A stretch of DNA of 64,000 bases. It comes from Bradyrhizobium zhanjiangense. Lineage in GTDB: Bacteria; Pseudomonadota; Alphaproteobacteria; Rhizobiales; Xanthobacteraceae. The notes under the pieces were generated by a model, which was given only the letters and a program-made list of their open reading frames with translations, was not told the origin of the DNA and ran no database searches. A program made the translations under genes and the position numbers. Every line of letters begins with the position of its first letter. Positions within the stretch are counted from its first letter, which is position 1. Of this stretch, positions 8,464 through 17,895 are shown in pieces. The DNA is taken from NCBI RefSeq assembly GCF_004114935.1, contig NZ_CP022221.1, positions 8,205,001 to 8,269,000 of the forward strand, written 5' to 3'.

Positions 8464-9312
8464 ATGCGGCTCTTCATTCTTGGCTTCGGCTATAGCGCCA
8501 GGCACTTGGTCCGCAGGTTCGGCGGCGCCTTCTCGCACGTCGCCGGCACCGTGCGCGATCCCACCCAGCGGCATGATCTCGCCGGCATCGAGCTGCATCC
8601 CTTCTCCGGGCGTGATCCAGATCGCAGGGCGGTCGAACGCATCAGCGACGCCGACGTCCTTCTCATCTCGATCCCGCCCGGCAGCGCCGGCGATCCCGCG
8701 CTGGCGGCGTTCGGCAACGTGCTGGCGGCAGGTCGTCGCAAAGTCGTTTATCTCTCGACCATCGGCGTGTATGGCGATCACGGCGGCGGATGGGTCGACG
8801 AGAGCACGCCGGCACAGACGGTCCTCGACCGCACGCGCGTGCGGCTCGCCGCGGAGCGGGCCTGGACCGACACCGCACGCGGCGATGTCGCGATCCTGCG
8901 ACTTGCCGGCATCTACGGTCCCGGCCGCAACGCGCTCGCGACGCTACGGGCAGGAACGGCCCGGCGCATCATCAAGCCGGGACAGGTCTTCAACCGCATC
9001 CACGTCGACGACATCGCGACCGCGATCATGGCCGCGATTCACCACCAGGGCGGCGGCACCTGGAACGTGTGCGACGACGAGCCTGCGCCGCCACAGGACG
9101 TGATCGCCTACGCCGCGCAGCTGATGGGCGTTGCACCGCCGCCGGAAGAAGCGTTCGCGACCGCCGAGATGTCGGCGATGGCCCGCAGCTTCTATGCCAG
9201 CAGCGCCCGGGTCTCCAACGCAAAACTGAAGCGCGAGCTCGGCGTCACCCTCGCCTGCCCGACCTATCGGCACGGCCTCGATGCGCTGTGGCGCGCAGGC
9301 GAAGGACGATAG
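8464..9312 (+). CDS. NAD(P)-binding SDR family protein (YeeZ-like epimerase/dehydratase fold)
   Basis: 282 residues. It starts directly with a Rossmann strand and MRLFILGFGYSARHLV. The STIGVYGDHGGGWVDE segment carries the SDR tyrosine (VYG), and LRLAGIYGPGRN and NRIHVDDIA are typical of extended SDR proteins. The classical YxxxK pair is not seen, which points to the atypical SDR group exemplified by E. coli YeeZ. It is divergent from the phosphatase across about 150 bp. The substrate is unknown. Confidence 0.82.
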   Translation: MRLFILGFGYSARHLVRRFGGAFSHVAGTVRDPTQRHDLAGIELHPFSGRDPDRRAVERISDADVLLISIPPGSAGDPALAAFGNVLAAGRRKVVYLSTIGVYGDHGGGWVDESTPAQTVLDRTRVRLAAERAWTDTARGDVAILRLAGIYGPGRNALATLRAGTARRIIKPGQVFNRIHVDDIATAIMAAIHHQGGGTWNVCDDEPAPPQDVIAYAAQLMGVAPPPEEAFATAEMSAMARSFYASSARVSNAKLKRELGVTLACPTYRHGLDALWRAGEGR

Positions 9313-9796
9313 GGCTCCTGAGCGACGGGAATCCCGGTATCGGCTCGCCAGGTTTTTCCGGATCTGATCGTGTGCCGGATTTAACTGCTTGGCCGCGTTG
9401 CGGCGCGATATCCATTAACCGAAAACTGCGGTTCTTCCGCCGCACTCCATCCGGGAGAAGCCGCCAACGATCCGCGCCCCCGCGCAAATCGACGCGCGCC
9501 GTTGCAACAAATGGGCGTCATCAGGGCCGGAGCGACACATCATATTGCTCAGTCATCGCACATCACCGTCAATCCGGGCGCGAGCCGCCGTGATTTGATT
9601 GAAATTTTCAGAAGAGTTGAGCCGAGCGATTTACTCGAACTTTCTTTGTGACGCCCTAGTTCCACGGCCGGAAGTTCCATCTCCGGAAAACCGGAGAAGG
9701 TCTTCCCCGGCGCGAACTGCCGTCCGGCCAGGACGAAGGAGCGCCCGAGTGCATCATCTCGTCCACCCAGATTGCGCTTACTCAGGGCTCAATTGA
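9313..9796. other. Intergenic stretch without a supported gene
   Basis: About 480 bp between the SDR gene and the MarR-type gene. Open frames here have no family signature or convincing ribosome-binding site. It probably holds the promoter of the downstream regulator. Confidence 0.6.
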
Positions 9797-9808
9797 ATAA
9801 AGCTTTAT
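9797..9808. promoter_or_regulatory. AT-rich palindrome just upstream of the MarR-type gene
   Basis: ATAAAGCTTTAT is a perfect 12-bp palindrome ending 16 bases before the ATG at 9825. MarR proteins commonly bind such short palindromes in their own promoters, so it is a candidate autoregulatory site. Confidence 0.45.
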
Positions 9809-9824
9809 CCGACCTGGAATTGAA

Positions 9825-10403
9825 ATGAATTTGGCTCGCGAATCGATTGAACTGTTGGAGCAGGTCGCGCGAATCCTGTGGTTCGAAGGCACCAAGCACG
9901 GGCTGCGCGACCGCGAGTGGATGGCGCTGCGCTTCCTCTCTCGCGCCAACCCGTTCTCCCGGACGCCTTCGGCGCTGGCAAGTTACGTCGGCACCACGCG
10001 CGGCACCGCCTCATTCATCATCGGCGAGCTTGAGCGGCTCGGCTATCTCGAGCGGAAGCGCTCGGCCAAGGACAAGCGCTCGGTGATGCTGAGCGTGACG
10101 CAGCAGGGCAAGAAGTTCCTGGTGCGCGACCCCGTCACCGTTCTCGTCGAGGCGATTGCCGTCCTCGACGACGACGTCAAGATCCGCTTTCGCGACACGT
10201 TGCGGCACGTGCTGGATCAGTCGGACGCAGCCGAGCAGCGGCACCACACCGACATTTGCAGGCGATGCATCTTCCTCCGAGAAGATCGCACCGCCACGGA
10301 CAGCAAGACGACGGTGGAGTTCAGCTGTCGCCTGTTTCGCGCGCCGATCGCGGAGGCGGAAGTCGATCTGCTATGCACCAGCTTCGAGCATCACCGCCAA
10401 TAG
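9825..10403 (+). CDS. MarR-type winged-helix regulator with C-terminal four-cysteine motif
   Basis: 192 residues. The MarR-like DNA-binding core covers about 20-100 (REWMALRFLSRANPFSRTPS, GTTRGTASFIIGELERLGYL and the wing KDKRSVMLSVTQQGKKFL). It is followed by an extra C-terminal segment with Cys145 and Cys148 (ICRRCIF), Cys168 (FSCRLFRAP) and Cys184 (LLCTSFE). The paralogue at 47596 keeps all four cysteines with nearly the same spacing, so a metal or Fe-S site, or redox sensing, is plausible (inference). The gene sits immediately outside the flagellar cluster. The start is ATG with GGAATTGAA upstream. Target genes are unknown. Confidence 0.82.
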   Translation: MNLARESIELLEQVARILWFEGTKHGLRDREWMALRFLSRANPFSRTPSALASYVGTTRGTASFIIGELERLGYLERKRSAKDKRSVMLSVTQQGKKFLVRDPVTVLVEAIAVLDDDVKIRFRDTLRHVLDQSDAAEQRHHTDICRRCIFLREDRTATDSKTTVEFSCRLFRAPIAEAEVDLLCTSFEHHRQ

Positions 10404-10416
10404 AAGACTCCATCGA

Positions 10417-11373
10417 TCAGGGCGTTGCCTTGCGCGACGAATAGACGACGCCTCCGCTGGACTCCACCACCAGACGCCCGTTCTCGTTCCTGATGTCCTC
10501 GATACGGCCGAGCCCGGGTACCTGCTGTCCCAGCACGGCCTCGATGACGCCGTTCGGGCTTTGCAGGATCGCAATTCCCTCATAGGCCTGGCGGACCGAC
10601 CAGCCCTTGATCACCTTGCGCGGCGCCGACGGAGCAAGCGAGCCTGTGACCTCGGGCGCAGCGACCGAGGCCATCATCGGCATTGCCTGCGATGACGGCG
10701 GCTGCGATGCCACAGTTGCCGGCGCCGGAGCCTGGGCCTGTACCTGCGCCTGTCCTTGGGCGAGCTTGTCGAGCTTCACTGTGGAGGACGAGCTCACCCG
10801 CTCGATGCGGTCCAGGTTCTCGGCAAACCTGCCGAAGCGGTCATTGGTCGCCTTGCTCGATTGATCGACCGCGGTACGCAGGCCGTCGAGATTTTCGGAC
10901 ACGCCCGACACCTGCTTGCGCAGTTGCGCGACCGTCTCGCGCAGATTCCTGATCTCCGTATTGGCCGCAACGTTGTTCTGGACGGGCTGCGTGGTGGTGA
11001 GATAGGCGATCACGCCGGTGCAGGCGCAGACAACCAGAATAGCGGCGACCGCCAGTGTTGCGAGCGGCGCGACCCATGTCGGGCGCGGCGGCGGCGGCTT
11101 GGCCACGATCACAGCCGGCTTGATCACGGCCGGCGCAGGTTTCGGTATCGCCATCTTGTCGAGGCGCGCCTTGGCGCGAATGCGCTTCAGCCCCTCGAGC
11201 GCTTCTTTCGCCAGAGCTTCATCGCTCGCCGCAGCGGAAACACGCTTTGCGCTCGCTGCGGGCTTGGTCGCTCGTGCCGCATTGTCCTTTGTATCGCGCG
11301 CCTCTGGCGCCGGCTTCGCCGCCGCGGAAACATCAGTGGTCGCGTTGGGACGAGCTTGTCCATCGGACAACAT
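10417..11373 (-). CDS. Membrane-anchored coiled-coil protein of unknown function
   Basis: 318 residues. A Lys/Ala/Pro-rich cytoplasmic N-terminus (1-100) is followed by one membrane helix (about 101-127, PLATLAVAAILVVCACTGVI). Next is a predicted coiled coil (about 135-205, NLRETVAQLRKQVSGVSENL), a Gln/Ala/Pro linker, and a small C-terminal domain (about 255-315, KGWSVRQAYEGIAILQSP, VLGQQVPGLGRIEDI). That C-terminal domain also occurs in other Bradyrhizobium proteins of unknown role. A weak match to the flagellar upstream element lies at 11428-11443, 54 nt before the start, so it might belong to the flagellar regulon. The function is not recognisable. Confidence 0.75.
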   Translation of the reverse strand: MLSDGQARPNATTDVSAAAKPAPEARDTKDNAARATKPAASAKRVSAAASDEALAKEALEGLKRIRAKARLDKMAIPKPAPAVIKPAVIVAKPPPPRPTWVAPLATLAVAAILVVCACTGVIAYLTTTQPVQNNVAANTEIRNLRETVAQLRKQVSGVSENLDGLRTAVDQSSKATNDRFGRFAENLDRIERVSSSSTVKLDKLAQGQAQVQAQAPAPATVASQPPSSQAMPMMASVAAPEVTGSLAPSAPRKVIKGWSVRQAYEGIAILQSPNGVIEAVLGQQVPGLGRIEDIRNENGRLVVESSGGVVYSSRKATP

Positions 11374-12196
11374 TTTGGAAATGCTCCGTTCGGTTCGATC
11401 TGTCGAACGGCAACGTTATGTGTCGAAGCTTGCCTGAACCGTGCGCACCGAAAAACTTTTCATGGCGCGCGATGCGACGTCAGATGAGTCGAACACGTCA
11501 TGCACGTGGCAAGAGTGCGACTCGAAAGACACACCCTCGCCAAGATTTCGCCAAGCTGGAGTCTCGCCGCTGTACATGAGTCGAATTGTCGCATGTGGAA
11601 ACAGGGTCATGAGGGTCAATCCCGGGTTGAAAACCCCTCAATTTGCATGACGAGCAGCACCACCCAAAACGGCTGTAATTATACGGGGATGCGGAACTTT
11701 AGGAATGCCACGGCGCAGAACTAGTTCAAGATCCAAATCAACTGATGCGTTTGAATATACCAAGAAACAACTCGAAACGAACCAACAGCATCAAGCACAC
11801 GTAGCAATCGCTTTGTGGCGCACGCTTGATCGGAAATGGGCAACCGTTACGGTCCTAGTCAAGTGATTCTCGTCAGTTGGCGAGGAGATCGACACAGTTC
11901 AGTAGTGTTCGGACGCGATGAGCAACTTGGCGCAACTGTTCTAGGTCGTTTCTCAATCCGCTCCGCGAGGTGATCCGTAAGACACCCGCCGGGCCTCACG
12001 CAGTAAGCGTTCAGTATCGAGTCGAAGTAGCAGGCCTGCGAGACGCAGGCACTGAATGCGTAGGGCTGCCCGCGAATATCGGAACCATAACAACGATACG
12101 CGGGATGGAATGTCGTCAAACAGCATCGTTGCCGAGCCGGGGCATCACAATAACCAACCGGGCGCGCAACAAGTGCGAAACAGGGGCGAAAGACTG
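11374..12196. other. Long intergenic region upstream of lafR, no supported gene
   Basis: About 820 bp with lower GC than the neighbours. Short frames in it lack family signatures and coding-like codon use. It separates the divergent membrane-protein gene from lafR and presumably holds lafR control signals. No copy of the flagellar box lies close upstream of lafR, as expected for a top-level regulator. Confidence 0.6.
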
Positions 12197-12967
12197 ATGT
12201 ATATTATCGTTGATGATCGCGAGAGCGTCGCGAACAGCTACGTCGGAGGGCTCGTTCGCGAAGGTGTATCGTCGATCGGCTTCTCCTCCGGAGAATTCTG
12301 GGACTGGCTGCAATCTGCGAGTGAATCGGATCTGGCGGCGGTGGACGCCTTCCTGCTCGGGGACTGCGATGCCCGCGGAAGCCTGCCGCGGGCGATGCGC
12401 AAGCGTTCCTCGGCTCCCATCATCGCCATGAGCGGCCAGAAGGTGCTCAAGAACACGCTGGAGCTGTTCGAGTCCGGCGTCGACGACGTCGTGCACGTGC
12501 CGATCCACCTGCGCGAAATCCTCGCCCGAACGGCGGCGATCGCGCGCCGCCGGGTTGGCGAGCTGCCAAGGCCCTGCGAGACCAGGATCCAGGTCTTCTT
12601 CAACGGGCGTGACCCCGAGATCGCAGGCCACGCCCTCACCCTGCCCCGCCGCGAACTGCGCATTCTCGAATATATGGTGAGCAACCACGGCAAGTGGATC
12701 ACCAAGACGCAGATCTTCAACGCGGTCTATGGCATCTTCGAGTCGACCTTCGACGAGAGCGTGATCGAGAGCCACGTCAGCAAGCTGCGCAAGAAGCTCC
12801 GCGACCGCCTCGGCTTCGACGCGATCGTGGCCCGGCGCTACGTCGGGTATCGCCTCAACATCCCGGCCGGCGAGACGATCGACGTACCGATGCAGGAGCT
12901 CGACGAGGTCGGCATCCTCCTGAACAGGGCGCACGCCGCCCCGGCAGCGTATTCGGCAGGTAACTAG
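12197..12967 (+). CDS. lafR: FtcR/Rem-type OmpR-family flagellar master regulator (LafR-like)
   Basis: 256 residues. The receiver-like N-terminal domain (1-115) begins MYIIVDDRESVANSYVGGLV and contains LAAVDAFLLGD, with a Gly-Asp where the phospho-Asp usually sits, and GVDDVVHVPIHLREIL. The C-terminal OmpR/PhoB winged helix (about 135-225) has LPRRELRILEYMVSNHGKW, IFNAVYG, SHVSKLRKKL and RRYVGYRL. It strongly resembles Brucella/Mesorhizobium FtcR. In B. diazoefficiens the corresponding LafR is the master regulator of lateral flagella. The ATG at 12197 follows AGGGG. It is orphan (no kinase nearby) and lies at the edge of the flagellar operons it presumably activates. Confidence 0.9.
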   Translation: MYIIVDDRESVANSYVGGLVREGVSSIGFSSGEFWDWLQSASESDLAAVDAFLLGDCDARGSLPRAMRKRSSAPIIAMSGQKVLKNTLELFESGVDDVVHVPIHLREILARTAAIARRRVGELPRPCETRIQVFFNGRDPEIAGHALTLPRRELRILEYMVSNHGKWITKTQIFNAVYGIFESTFDESVIESHVSKLRKKLRDRLGFDAIVARRYVGYRLNIPAGETIDVPMQELDEVGILLNRAHAAPAAYSAGN

Positions 12968-12992
12968 CGCGGCAAGACAGCGATACGAAGGC

Positions 12993-13022
12993 GGCCTTCG
13001 CGGAGATATCCCCGCGGAGGCC
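12993..13022. terminator. Hairpin between convergent lafR and the flhA operon end
   Basis: GGCCTTCGCGG (12993-13003) pairs with CCGCGGAGGCC (13012-13022) with one mismatch across an 8-base loop. No T tract follows. It lies between two convergent transcription units, consistent with a termination signal. Confidence 0.45.
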
Positions 13023-13086
13023 GGAGTGTTCTGAAGGCTGACGGAAGCGGCAGGAATGCCGCCGCAGCGCAGCAGCGAAGAGCGAG

Positions 13087-13545
13087 CTACGGCTTCTGCT
13101 GGAATTCTTCCTTCGACACGTAGTTGAAGTCCTCAACCAGGACGTCCTGGACCACGTCGGCCTGCATCCGCTCGTTGACGCGCTGCTTGATGGCCGTCGT
13201 GAGGACGGAGAGGTCGTAGCGGGCGAGCTTCCTGAAATCGAGCCGATCGTCGGCATAGATCCTGCGGAAGGCCTCGTCGACGACGAACGGCTCCGGCGGA
13301 ACGCTGAGCTGGTGCATGGTCCGCGCCTCAACCGTGTAGACGAAGCGCGCGACGATGTAGCCCTGCACGTTGCCGTTCTCGACCATGGGCACGCTCAGCG
13401 CCCGCGTCTTCTGATATTGCAGCCCATCGAGATATTCGTCTTTCGCCGGCAGCAGGCTGCCGTTTTCCTTCCAATAGGCCACGGCATAGCTCGTGCCTGC
13501 GGTGAGGATGCATACCCAGAGCCCGGCCAGCACCAGTCTGATCAT
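13087..13545 (-). CDS. Conserved protein at the end of the flhA operon, function unknown
   Basis: 152 residues. An N-terminal hydrophobic segment (about 3-23, IRLVLAGLWVCILTAGTSYA) serves as a membrane anchor or signal peptide. A soluble domain follows with VENGNVQGYIVARFVYTVEA and ends LVEDFNYVSKEEF. Its ATG overlaps the stop of the upstream flgN-like gene (ATGA), so it is the coupled last gene of flhA-fliR-fliJ-rod binding-flgN. The single-helix-plus-periplasmic layout and a pattern with inducible basal-body context recall FliL-like accessory proteins, but the homology is not evident. Similar small genes follow fliR in other rhizobia. Confidence 0.7.
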   Translation of the reverse strand: MIRLVLAGLWVCILTAGTSYAVAYWKENGSLLPAKDEYLDGLQYQKTRALSVPMVENGNVQGYIVARFVYTVEARTMHQLSVPPEPFVVDEAFRRIYADDRLDFRKLARYDLSVLTTAIKQRVNERMQADVVQDVLVEDFNYVSKEEFQQKP

Positions 13546-14051
13546 TTTCCATCCTGTGTTGCGCGACCGGTATAGGTGCCGTCCGACTCGGCATCCTTGA
13601 TCGCCTTGACGATGACGGTCGCGACCTCGCGCACCGCGTCGTAATGCATTTCGAGGACGGAGCGATTCCGCTCCAGCTTCTCGCGCAACCGCTGGATCTC
13701 CTCGGTGATCTCGATCTCGCCGCCGAGATGCATCCGTGCCCGCATCAGGCGGACGAATTCGAGCATGCTCCGGCTCTTGCGGGCGCTGAAATCGTCGAAA
13801 TCGATCTTCTTTCCGGCCGCGAGCGCAGCCGTCTCCTCCTCGACGATGCTTTCGAGCCGGCGGATCGCCGCCAGCAGGCCGCGCATCTCGTCCGAACTCG
13901 CCGCGTCGGTGCGCTCGATCGCCGCGTCCCCGCCGGGGCCTGGCCGGAGCACGGGCAGCAGTGCATCGCCTGCTGCTGTTTCCGTCGTCGCCTCGATGTC
14001 CGCTACCGGCTGTTCCATCACCAGGGCCGCCGCGCCTTGTTGTGCCTGCAT
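13542..14051 (-). CDS. FlgN-like flagellar export chaperone (probable)
   Basis: 169 residues. A variable acidic N-terminus is followed by a long helical region (about 60-155) with LLAAIRRLESIVEEETAALA, FDDFSARKSRSMLEF, a heptad-rich EEIQRLREKLERNRSVLEMH and the end DGTYTGRA. This is the layout of alphaproteobacterial FlgN-type chaperones for the hook-filament junction proteins FlgK/FlgL. The ATG at 14051 has AAGGGTGA at good spacing; a TTG at 14069 is an alternative. It is coupled to the downstream gene and 42 bp after the rod-binding gene. The assignment rests on length, helicity and synteny. Confidence 0.55.
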   Translation of the reverse strand: MQAQQGAAALVMEQPVADIEATTETAAGDALLPVLRPGPGGDAAIERTDAASSDEMRGLLAAIRRLESIVEEETAALAAGKKIDFDDFSARKSRSMLEFVRLMRARMHLGGEIEITEEIQRLREKLERNRSVLEMHYDAVREVATVIVKAIKDAESDGTYTGRATQDGK

Positions 14052-14093
14052 AGGAAAATCACCCTTCAACTTTTGTCACCCATTCCCGGATCG

Positions 14094-14573
14094 TCATCCG
14101 GCCTTCCCCGTAACGTCCGGTCCTGCCGGATGCGCGGCGGCGAGCTGCCTGGCGATGCCAATGCCCTTGCCCTTGGCCAGCTGGCTACCGAGCTGCTCCG
14201 CCAGCATCGACTTCCAAACGCCGCCGGCCGTGCCCTTGCCGAAGACCTCCTCCGACTCCTTCGGCAACATCGTCTCGACGAAGGTCTGGAGGATGAAGGC
14301 CTCGAACTTCCGGTACACCTCGCCGGAGGCCGGCGCCTTGATCACCTGCACCGGAGCGCCGTTCACTGCGCCCGACTGTGCTTCGGAAATCTTCGTCGCG
14401 GATTGATCGGCAGCAGCAGCCTTGGCCTTGCCGACCTCCGCCTCCATCGTGGCGGCGAAATCGGCGTCCGATGATTTCAGCGCATCGAGCTTCGCGGTGG
14501 CCGCGCGCTGCGCCACGGGGTCGGCGGCTTCGAGGACGTCGAGAACGAGGTCGGGTGTCGCTGTCACGATCAT
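14094..14573 (-). CDS. Flagellar rod-binding protein (FlgJ N-terminal domain-like)
   Basis: 159 residues. The C-terminal half carries the rod-binding (FlgJ_N) signature: VYRKFEAFILQTFVETMLPK, then FGKGTAGGVWKSMLAEQLG and AKGKGIGIARQL. It lacks the muramidase domain found in enterobacterial FlgJ. That function may be supplied by the separate lytic transglycosylase at 23302. It should act as a rod cap in the periplasm. The ATG at 14573 overlaps the preceding fliJ-like stop by four bases. Confidence 0.85.
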   Translation of the reverse strand: MIVTATPDLVLDVLEAADPVAQRAATAKLDALKSSDADFAATMEAEVGKAKAAAADQSATKISEAQSGAVNGAPVQVIKAPASGEVYRKFEAFILQTFVETMLPKESEEVFGKGTAGGVWKSMLAEQLGSQLAKGKGIGIARQLAAAHPAGPDVTGKAG

Positions 14574-14989
14574 GTCTTGTTCCGGCTGGCTGGCCACGGC
14601 GTCCACTCGCGCACGGCTGGGCTTGTGCCCGTCATTTCCTCGAGCGATCGCTTCTCCGCGTCGCGAAGTTTGTCGGCGAGCGCCGCTTTCGCAACCTGCT
14701 CGAGCTGTTTCACACGGCGGCTCTCCGAGCGAACCAGGTCGAGCTGCTGCGATGCCTGCGCCTGAACCGTGCGGGCGCCGACGCTCGTCCTGTTGAGGCG
14801 CCGCGCGATCGATTCGCTTGATGATCCCGCCGGCGGCTTCCCCTCGTTCAGGGCCTCGACCAGCCATTCCTGCTCGTCCTGCAGGCTGCGCTCCTGCTGG
14901 CGCAATTGCGCAAGCTGCCATTCGGACAGCCGGAGCTGGAGCTTCACCAGCGAGACCATCCGACCGAGCTTGTCCGCGCGCGACGTCAT
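14570..14989 (-). CDS. FliJ-like coiled-coil protein of the flagellar export apparatus
   Basis: 139 residues, almost entirely helical with heptad repeats (LVKLQLRLSEWQLAQLRQQE, QLDLVRSESRRVKQLEQVAK). This matches the small coiled-coil FliJ position in flagellar operons, where FliJ acts as the central stalk of the FliI ATPase. Sequence identity to FliJ is not obvious, so the call relies on length, coiled coil and location after fliR. The ATG at 14989 has GGAG eight bases upstream. An ATG at 14995 overlaps the fliR stop but has poor spacing. Confidence 0.55.
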   Translation of the reverse strand: MTSRADKLGRMVSLVKLQLRLSEWQLAQLRQQERSLQDEQEWLVEALNEGKPPAGSSSESIARRLNRTSVGARTVQAQASQQLDLVRSESRRVKQLEQVAKAALADKLRDAEKRSLEEMTGTSPAVREWTPWPASRNKT

Positions 14990-14994
14990 GACCA

Positions 14995-15747
14995 TCACTC
15001 CGCCAGCCATGACGAGACGCCGAGCATGAACTGCGTCAGCAGCTCGTCGCTGGTGAGATAGAGCAGCAGGAAGCCGCCGAACAGCACGAAGGGCACCGAG
15101 ATGAAATAGACCGGTATGGCCGGCGTCAGCTTGTTGATCAGGCCGACCGCCAGGTTGACGATGACCGAATAGACGATGAAGGGGCTGGTGATGCGCAGCG
15201 TCAGCACGAACGCTTCCGAGAGGCGGCCGACGAGCTGGTCGAGCGCCATGCTGCCGCCGAGCCTGTTCCCGGGATGCCAGACGTCGTAGGAGTTCATCAG
15301 CCCGCGCAGCACCTGCCAATGCTGGTCGGTCATGAAGAACAGCGTAGTGACGGCCGCCATGATCAGCGGCACCAGGGCCGGCGCCGGATCGGTATCGCCG
15401 ACCGGCGTGCCCGGGATGTTGCTCAGTCCGATCGCGCTCGCCATCACGGTCGCCATGGTCTGGAGCGCGAGGAAGAACACACGCCCGCCGAGACCGATGA
15501 CGCTGCCGACCACGAGCTCGGAGCAGATCAGGAGCGCGAGCGTCACCGGCGCCGCGTTGTCCGTGAGCGGCTTCAGGACCGCGATCAGGATCGGCGCCAG
15601 CGCGAACGTCGTGACAAGCGCGACGAACAGGCGGACCTGGGCCGGAACGTTGATGCTGGAATAGCCGGGCACCAGCATCAGGCAGGCGCCGATGCGGCAG
15701 AACACGATGAACGTCGCCAGCACGCTGTCGGCGAGGCCGCTGATCAC
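14995..15747 (-). CDS. fliR: Flagellar export gate protein FliR
   Basis: 250 residues, six hydrophobic segments. FliR-type sequences include [36 protein letters not shown] and [20 protein letters not shown]. It forms the inner-membrane export gate with FliP and FliQ. ATG at 15747 overlaps the flhA stop (ATGA). FliR, FlhA and FliQ genes are adjacent, but fliP sits in another operon (32586). Confidence 0.95.
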   Translation of the reverse strand: MISGLADSVLATFIVFCRIGACLMLVPGYSSINVPAQVRLFVALVTTFALAPILIAVLKPLTDNAAPVTLALLICSELVVGSVIGLGGRVFFLALQTMATVMASAIGLSNIPGTPVGDTDPAPALVPLIMAAVTTLFFMTDQHWQVLRGLMNSYDVWHPGNRLGGSMALDQLVGRLSEAFVLTLRITSPFIVYSVIVNLAVGLINKLTPAIPVYFISVPFVLFGGFLLLYLTSDELLTQFMLGVSSWLAE

Positions 15748-17825
15748 GATACGGCTCCGAGCGCCCTGATCTCGGCGCTGCGCGCGACTTCGACATGCGA
15801 CAGGATCGGCAAGGTCGGGAACACCCGTTCCAGGATCATCCGGACATAGGGACGGGCTTCGGGGGTCACCGCCAGCACCACGCTAGTGCCGTTCTCGGTG
15901 AACTTGCGGATCGCGGCGCTGGCTTCGGTCGCGAACTGCTCGATCAGGCGTGGATCGGCGTCGAACTCGACGACATCGCCCTTGCCGTCGCGCTTCAGGC
16001 TCTGATGGAACGCCAGGTCCCAACGATTGCCGAGGCGGACCACGTTCAGCACGCCGTTGTCGGAGAGGTCGCCGCAGATCTGCTGGGCTAGACGCGTCCG
16101 CACATGCTCTGCGACCTGCTCGGAGCGCCGAACATGCGGCGCGATCTCGGCGATCGCCTCGAGGATGAGGTGAAGGTTGCGGATCGACACGCGCTCGGCC
16201 AGCAGAATCTTCAGGATCGCCAGCAGTCCCGAATAGGAGATCTGCGACGGACAGAGATCCTCGACCAGGCGCTTGTATTCCGGATCGAGCCGGTCGAGCA
16301 GGGCGCGCATGTCCTTGTAGGACAGGAGCTGGGCGAGATTCGTCCGGATCACCTCGCTGAGATGCGTGAGCAGCACCGACAGATTGTCGACCGGCTTGCA
16401 GCCCTGCCGCTTGACTTCGTCGGTGAAGGCCTCCGTCACCCACAGCGCCTTCATGCCGAAGGCGGGCTCGATCACCTCTTCGCCGGGGACATCGGGCTTT
16501 CCGTCCTTGTCGACCAGCACCAGCACCTCGCCGAGCCTGAGCTCGCCATGGGCGACGCGCGTGTCGTGGATCCGGATCTGATACCCCTTGGGATCGATCG
16601 ACAGATTGTCGCTGAGCTTGATCTCCGGAATCACGAAGCCGTACTGCTTGGCGAACTTCTTGCGGATCTTGGCGACGCGGTGCGCAAGCTCGGTGCGCGA
16701 GCCCAGGAGATGGACCGAAAGATGGCCGCCGAGCGCCAGCTCAATCTCCGCGGTCTTGAGCTGCTCCTTGACGGATTCCTTGGCATCGGCCTGGGCACGT
16801 TCGTCGGCCTTGCGCGCATCTTCCTTCTGCTTCAGCGCCGCCTGCCGCTTCGGCAGCGAATAGCCGACGAAGGCCATGACGCCGCCGAGCAGCACGAACG
16901 GCGCCATCGGCAGCCCCGGCATCAAGGCGAGCACGAACATCATCAGCGCGGCGGCGGATACCGCGCGCGGATAGCTGCCGAGCTGCCGCAGCACGGCCTG
17001 CTCCGCCGACCCCCTGGTGCCGCCCTTGGAGACCAGGAGGCCTGCCGACAGCGACACGATCAGTGCCGGCATCTGCGACACCAAGCCGTCGCCGACGGAC
17101 AGTTTCGTGTAAACGTCGGCGGCACGCGACAGCGTCAGCCCGTGATGGGTGACGCCGATGATGATGCCGCCGAAGATGTTGATCGCGGTGATGATCAGGC
17201 CGGCGATGGCGTCGCCACGGACGAATTTCGAGGCGCCGTCCATGGCGCCGAAGAACGCGCTCTCCTCTTCGAGCTCCCGGCGCCGGCGCTGGGCTTCCTT
17301 GTCGTCGATCAGGCCCGCCGACAAATCCGCGTCGATCGCCATCTGCTTGCCGGGGATGGCGTCCAGGGTGAAGCGGGCACCGACTTCGGCGATACGCGTC
17401 GCGCCCTTGGTGATCACGACGAAGTTCACCGTCACCAGGATCGCGAAGATGATCAGGCCGATGACGAAGTCGCCACCCATGACGAACTTCGAGAATCCGG
17501 CGACGACGTAGCCCGCGGCCTGTTCGCCCTCCCCGCCCCGCGACAGGATCAGGCGCGTCGTAGCGACGTTCAGTGCGAGGCGCAGGATCGTCGCGATCAG
17601 CAGCACGGTCGGGAAGGCCGAGAAGTCGAGCGGCCGCTGGATCCACAGGGCGACCATCAGGATCAGCGCCGAGAGCGCGATGGAGAAAGCGAGGCCGAGA
17701 TCGATCAGGATCGGCGGTATGGGCAGGAACAGGATCGTGAGCATGGTCACGATACCGCCCGCGAAGAAGGCGTCCGCCCCGAGGCGACGCGGGCTTGGCA
17801 GGCTAGCAGCTAACGTATCGGCCAT
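15744..17825 (-). CDS. flhA: Flagellar export apparatus protein FlhA
   Basis: 693 residues, full family length. The N-terminal membrane domain (about 1-325) contains the FHIPEP-family segments [33 protein letters not shown] and [20 protein letters not shown]. The C-terminal cytoplasmic domain (from about 360) docks chaperone-substrate complexes. It forms the nonameric ring of the flagellar type III exporter. ATG at 17825 lies 42 bp after a copy of the shared flagellar upstream element (17868-17883) and 70 bp from the fliQ end. It therefore probably starts its own transcript flhA-fliR-fliJ-rod binding-flgN-hyp. Confidence 0.97.
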   Translation of the reverse strand: MADTLAASLPSPRRLGADAFFAGGIVTMLTILFLPIPPILIDLGLAFSIALSALILMVALWIQRPLDFSAFPTVLLIATILRLALNVATTRLILSRGGEGEQAAGYVVAGFSKFVMGGDFVIGLIIFAILVTVNFVVITKGATRIAEVGARFTLDAIPGKQMAIDADLSAGLIDDKEAQRRRRELEEESAFFGAMDGASKFVRGDAIAGLIITAINIFGGIIIGVTHHGLTLSRAADVYTKLSVGDGLVSQMPALIVSLSAGLLVSKGGTRGSAEQAVLRQLGSYPRAVSAAALMMFVLALMPGLPMAPFVLLGGVMAFVGYSLPKRQAALKQKEDARKADERAQADAKESVKEQLKTAEIELALGGHLSVHLLGSRTELAHRVAKIRKKFAKQYGFVIPEIKLSDNLSIDPKGYQIRIHDTRVAHGELRLGEVLVLVDKDGKPDVPGEEVIEPAFGMKALWVTEAFTDEVKRQGCKPVDNLSVLLTHLSEVIRTNLAQLLSYKDMRALLDRLDPEYKRLVEDLCPSQISYSGLLAILKILLAERVSIRNLHLILEAIAEIAPHVRRSEQVAEHVRTRLAQQICGDLSDNGVLNVVRLGNRWDLAFHQSLKRDGKGDVVEFDADPRLIEQFATEASAAIRKFTENGTSVVLAVTPEARPYVRMILERVFPTLPILSHVEVARSAEIRALGAVS

Positions 17826-17867
17826 GGGTCACCGGCAGAGGATCCGCCCGGTAATCTGCCGTGCAAA

Positions 17868-17883
17868 GCTTACGCGAGGGTGG
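17868..17883 (-). promoter_or_regulatory. Shared flagellar upstream element before flhA
   Basis: Sense-strand sequence CCACCCTCGCGTAAGC, 42 nt before the flhA ATG. It matches the cluster-wide consensus CMAGCNTCGCGCAAGC at 13 of 16 positions. Confidence 0.55.
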
Positions 17884-17895
17884 TGGCCTCGGAGA

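Noticed and set aside
11859..12119. A minus-strand Cys-containing 86-residue frame upstream of lafR
   Set aside because: No family resemblance, poor codon use, no Shine-Dalgarno.
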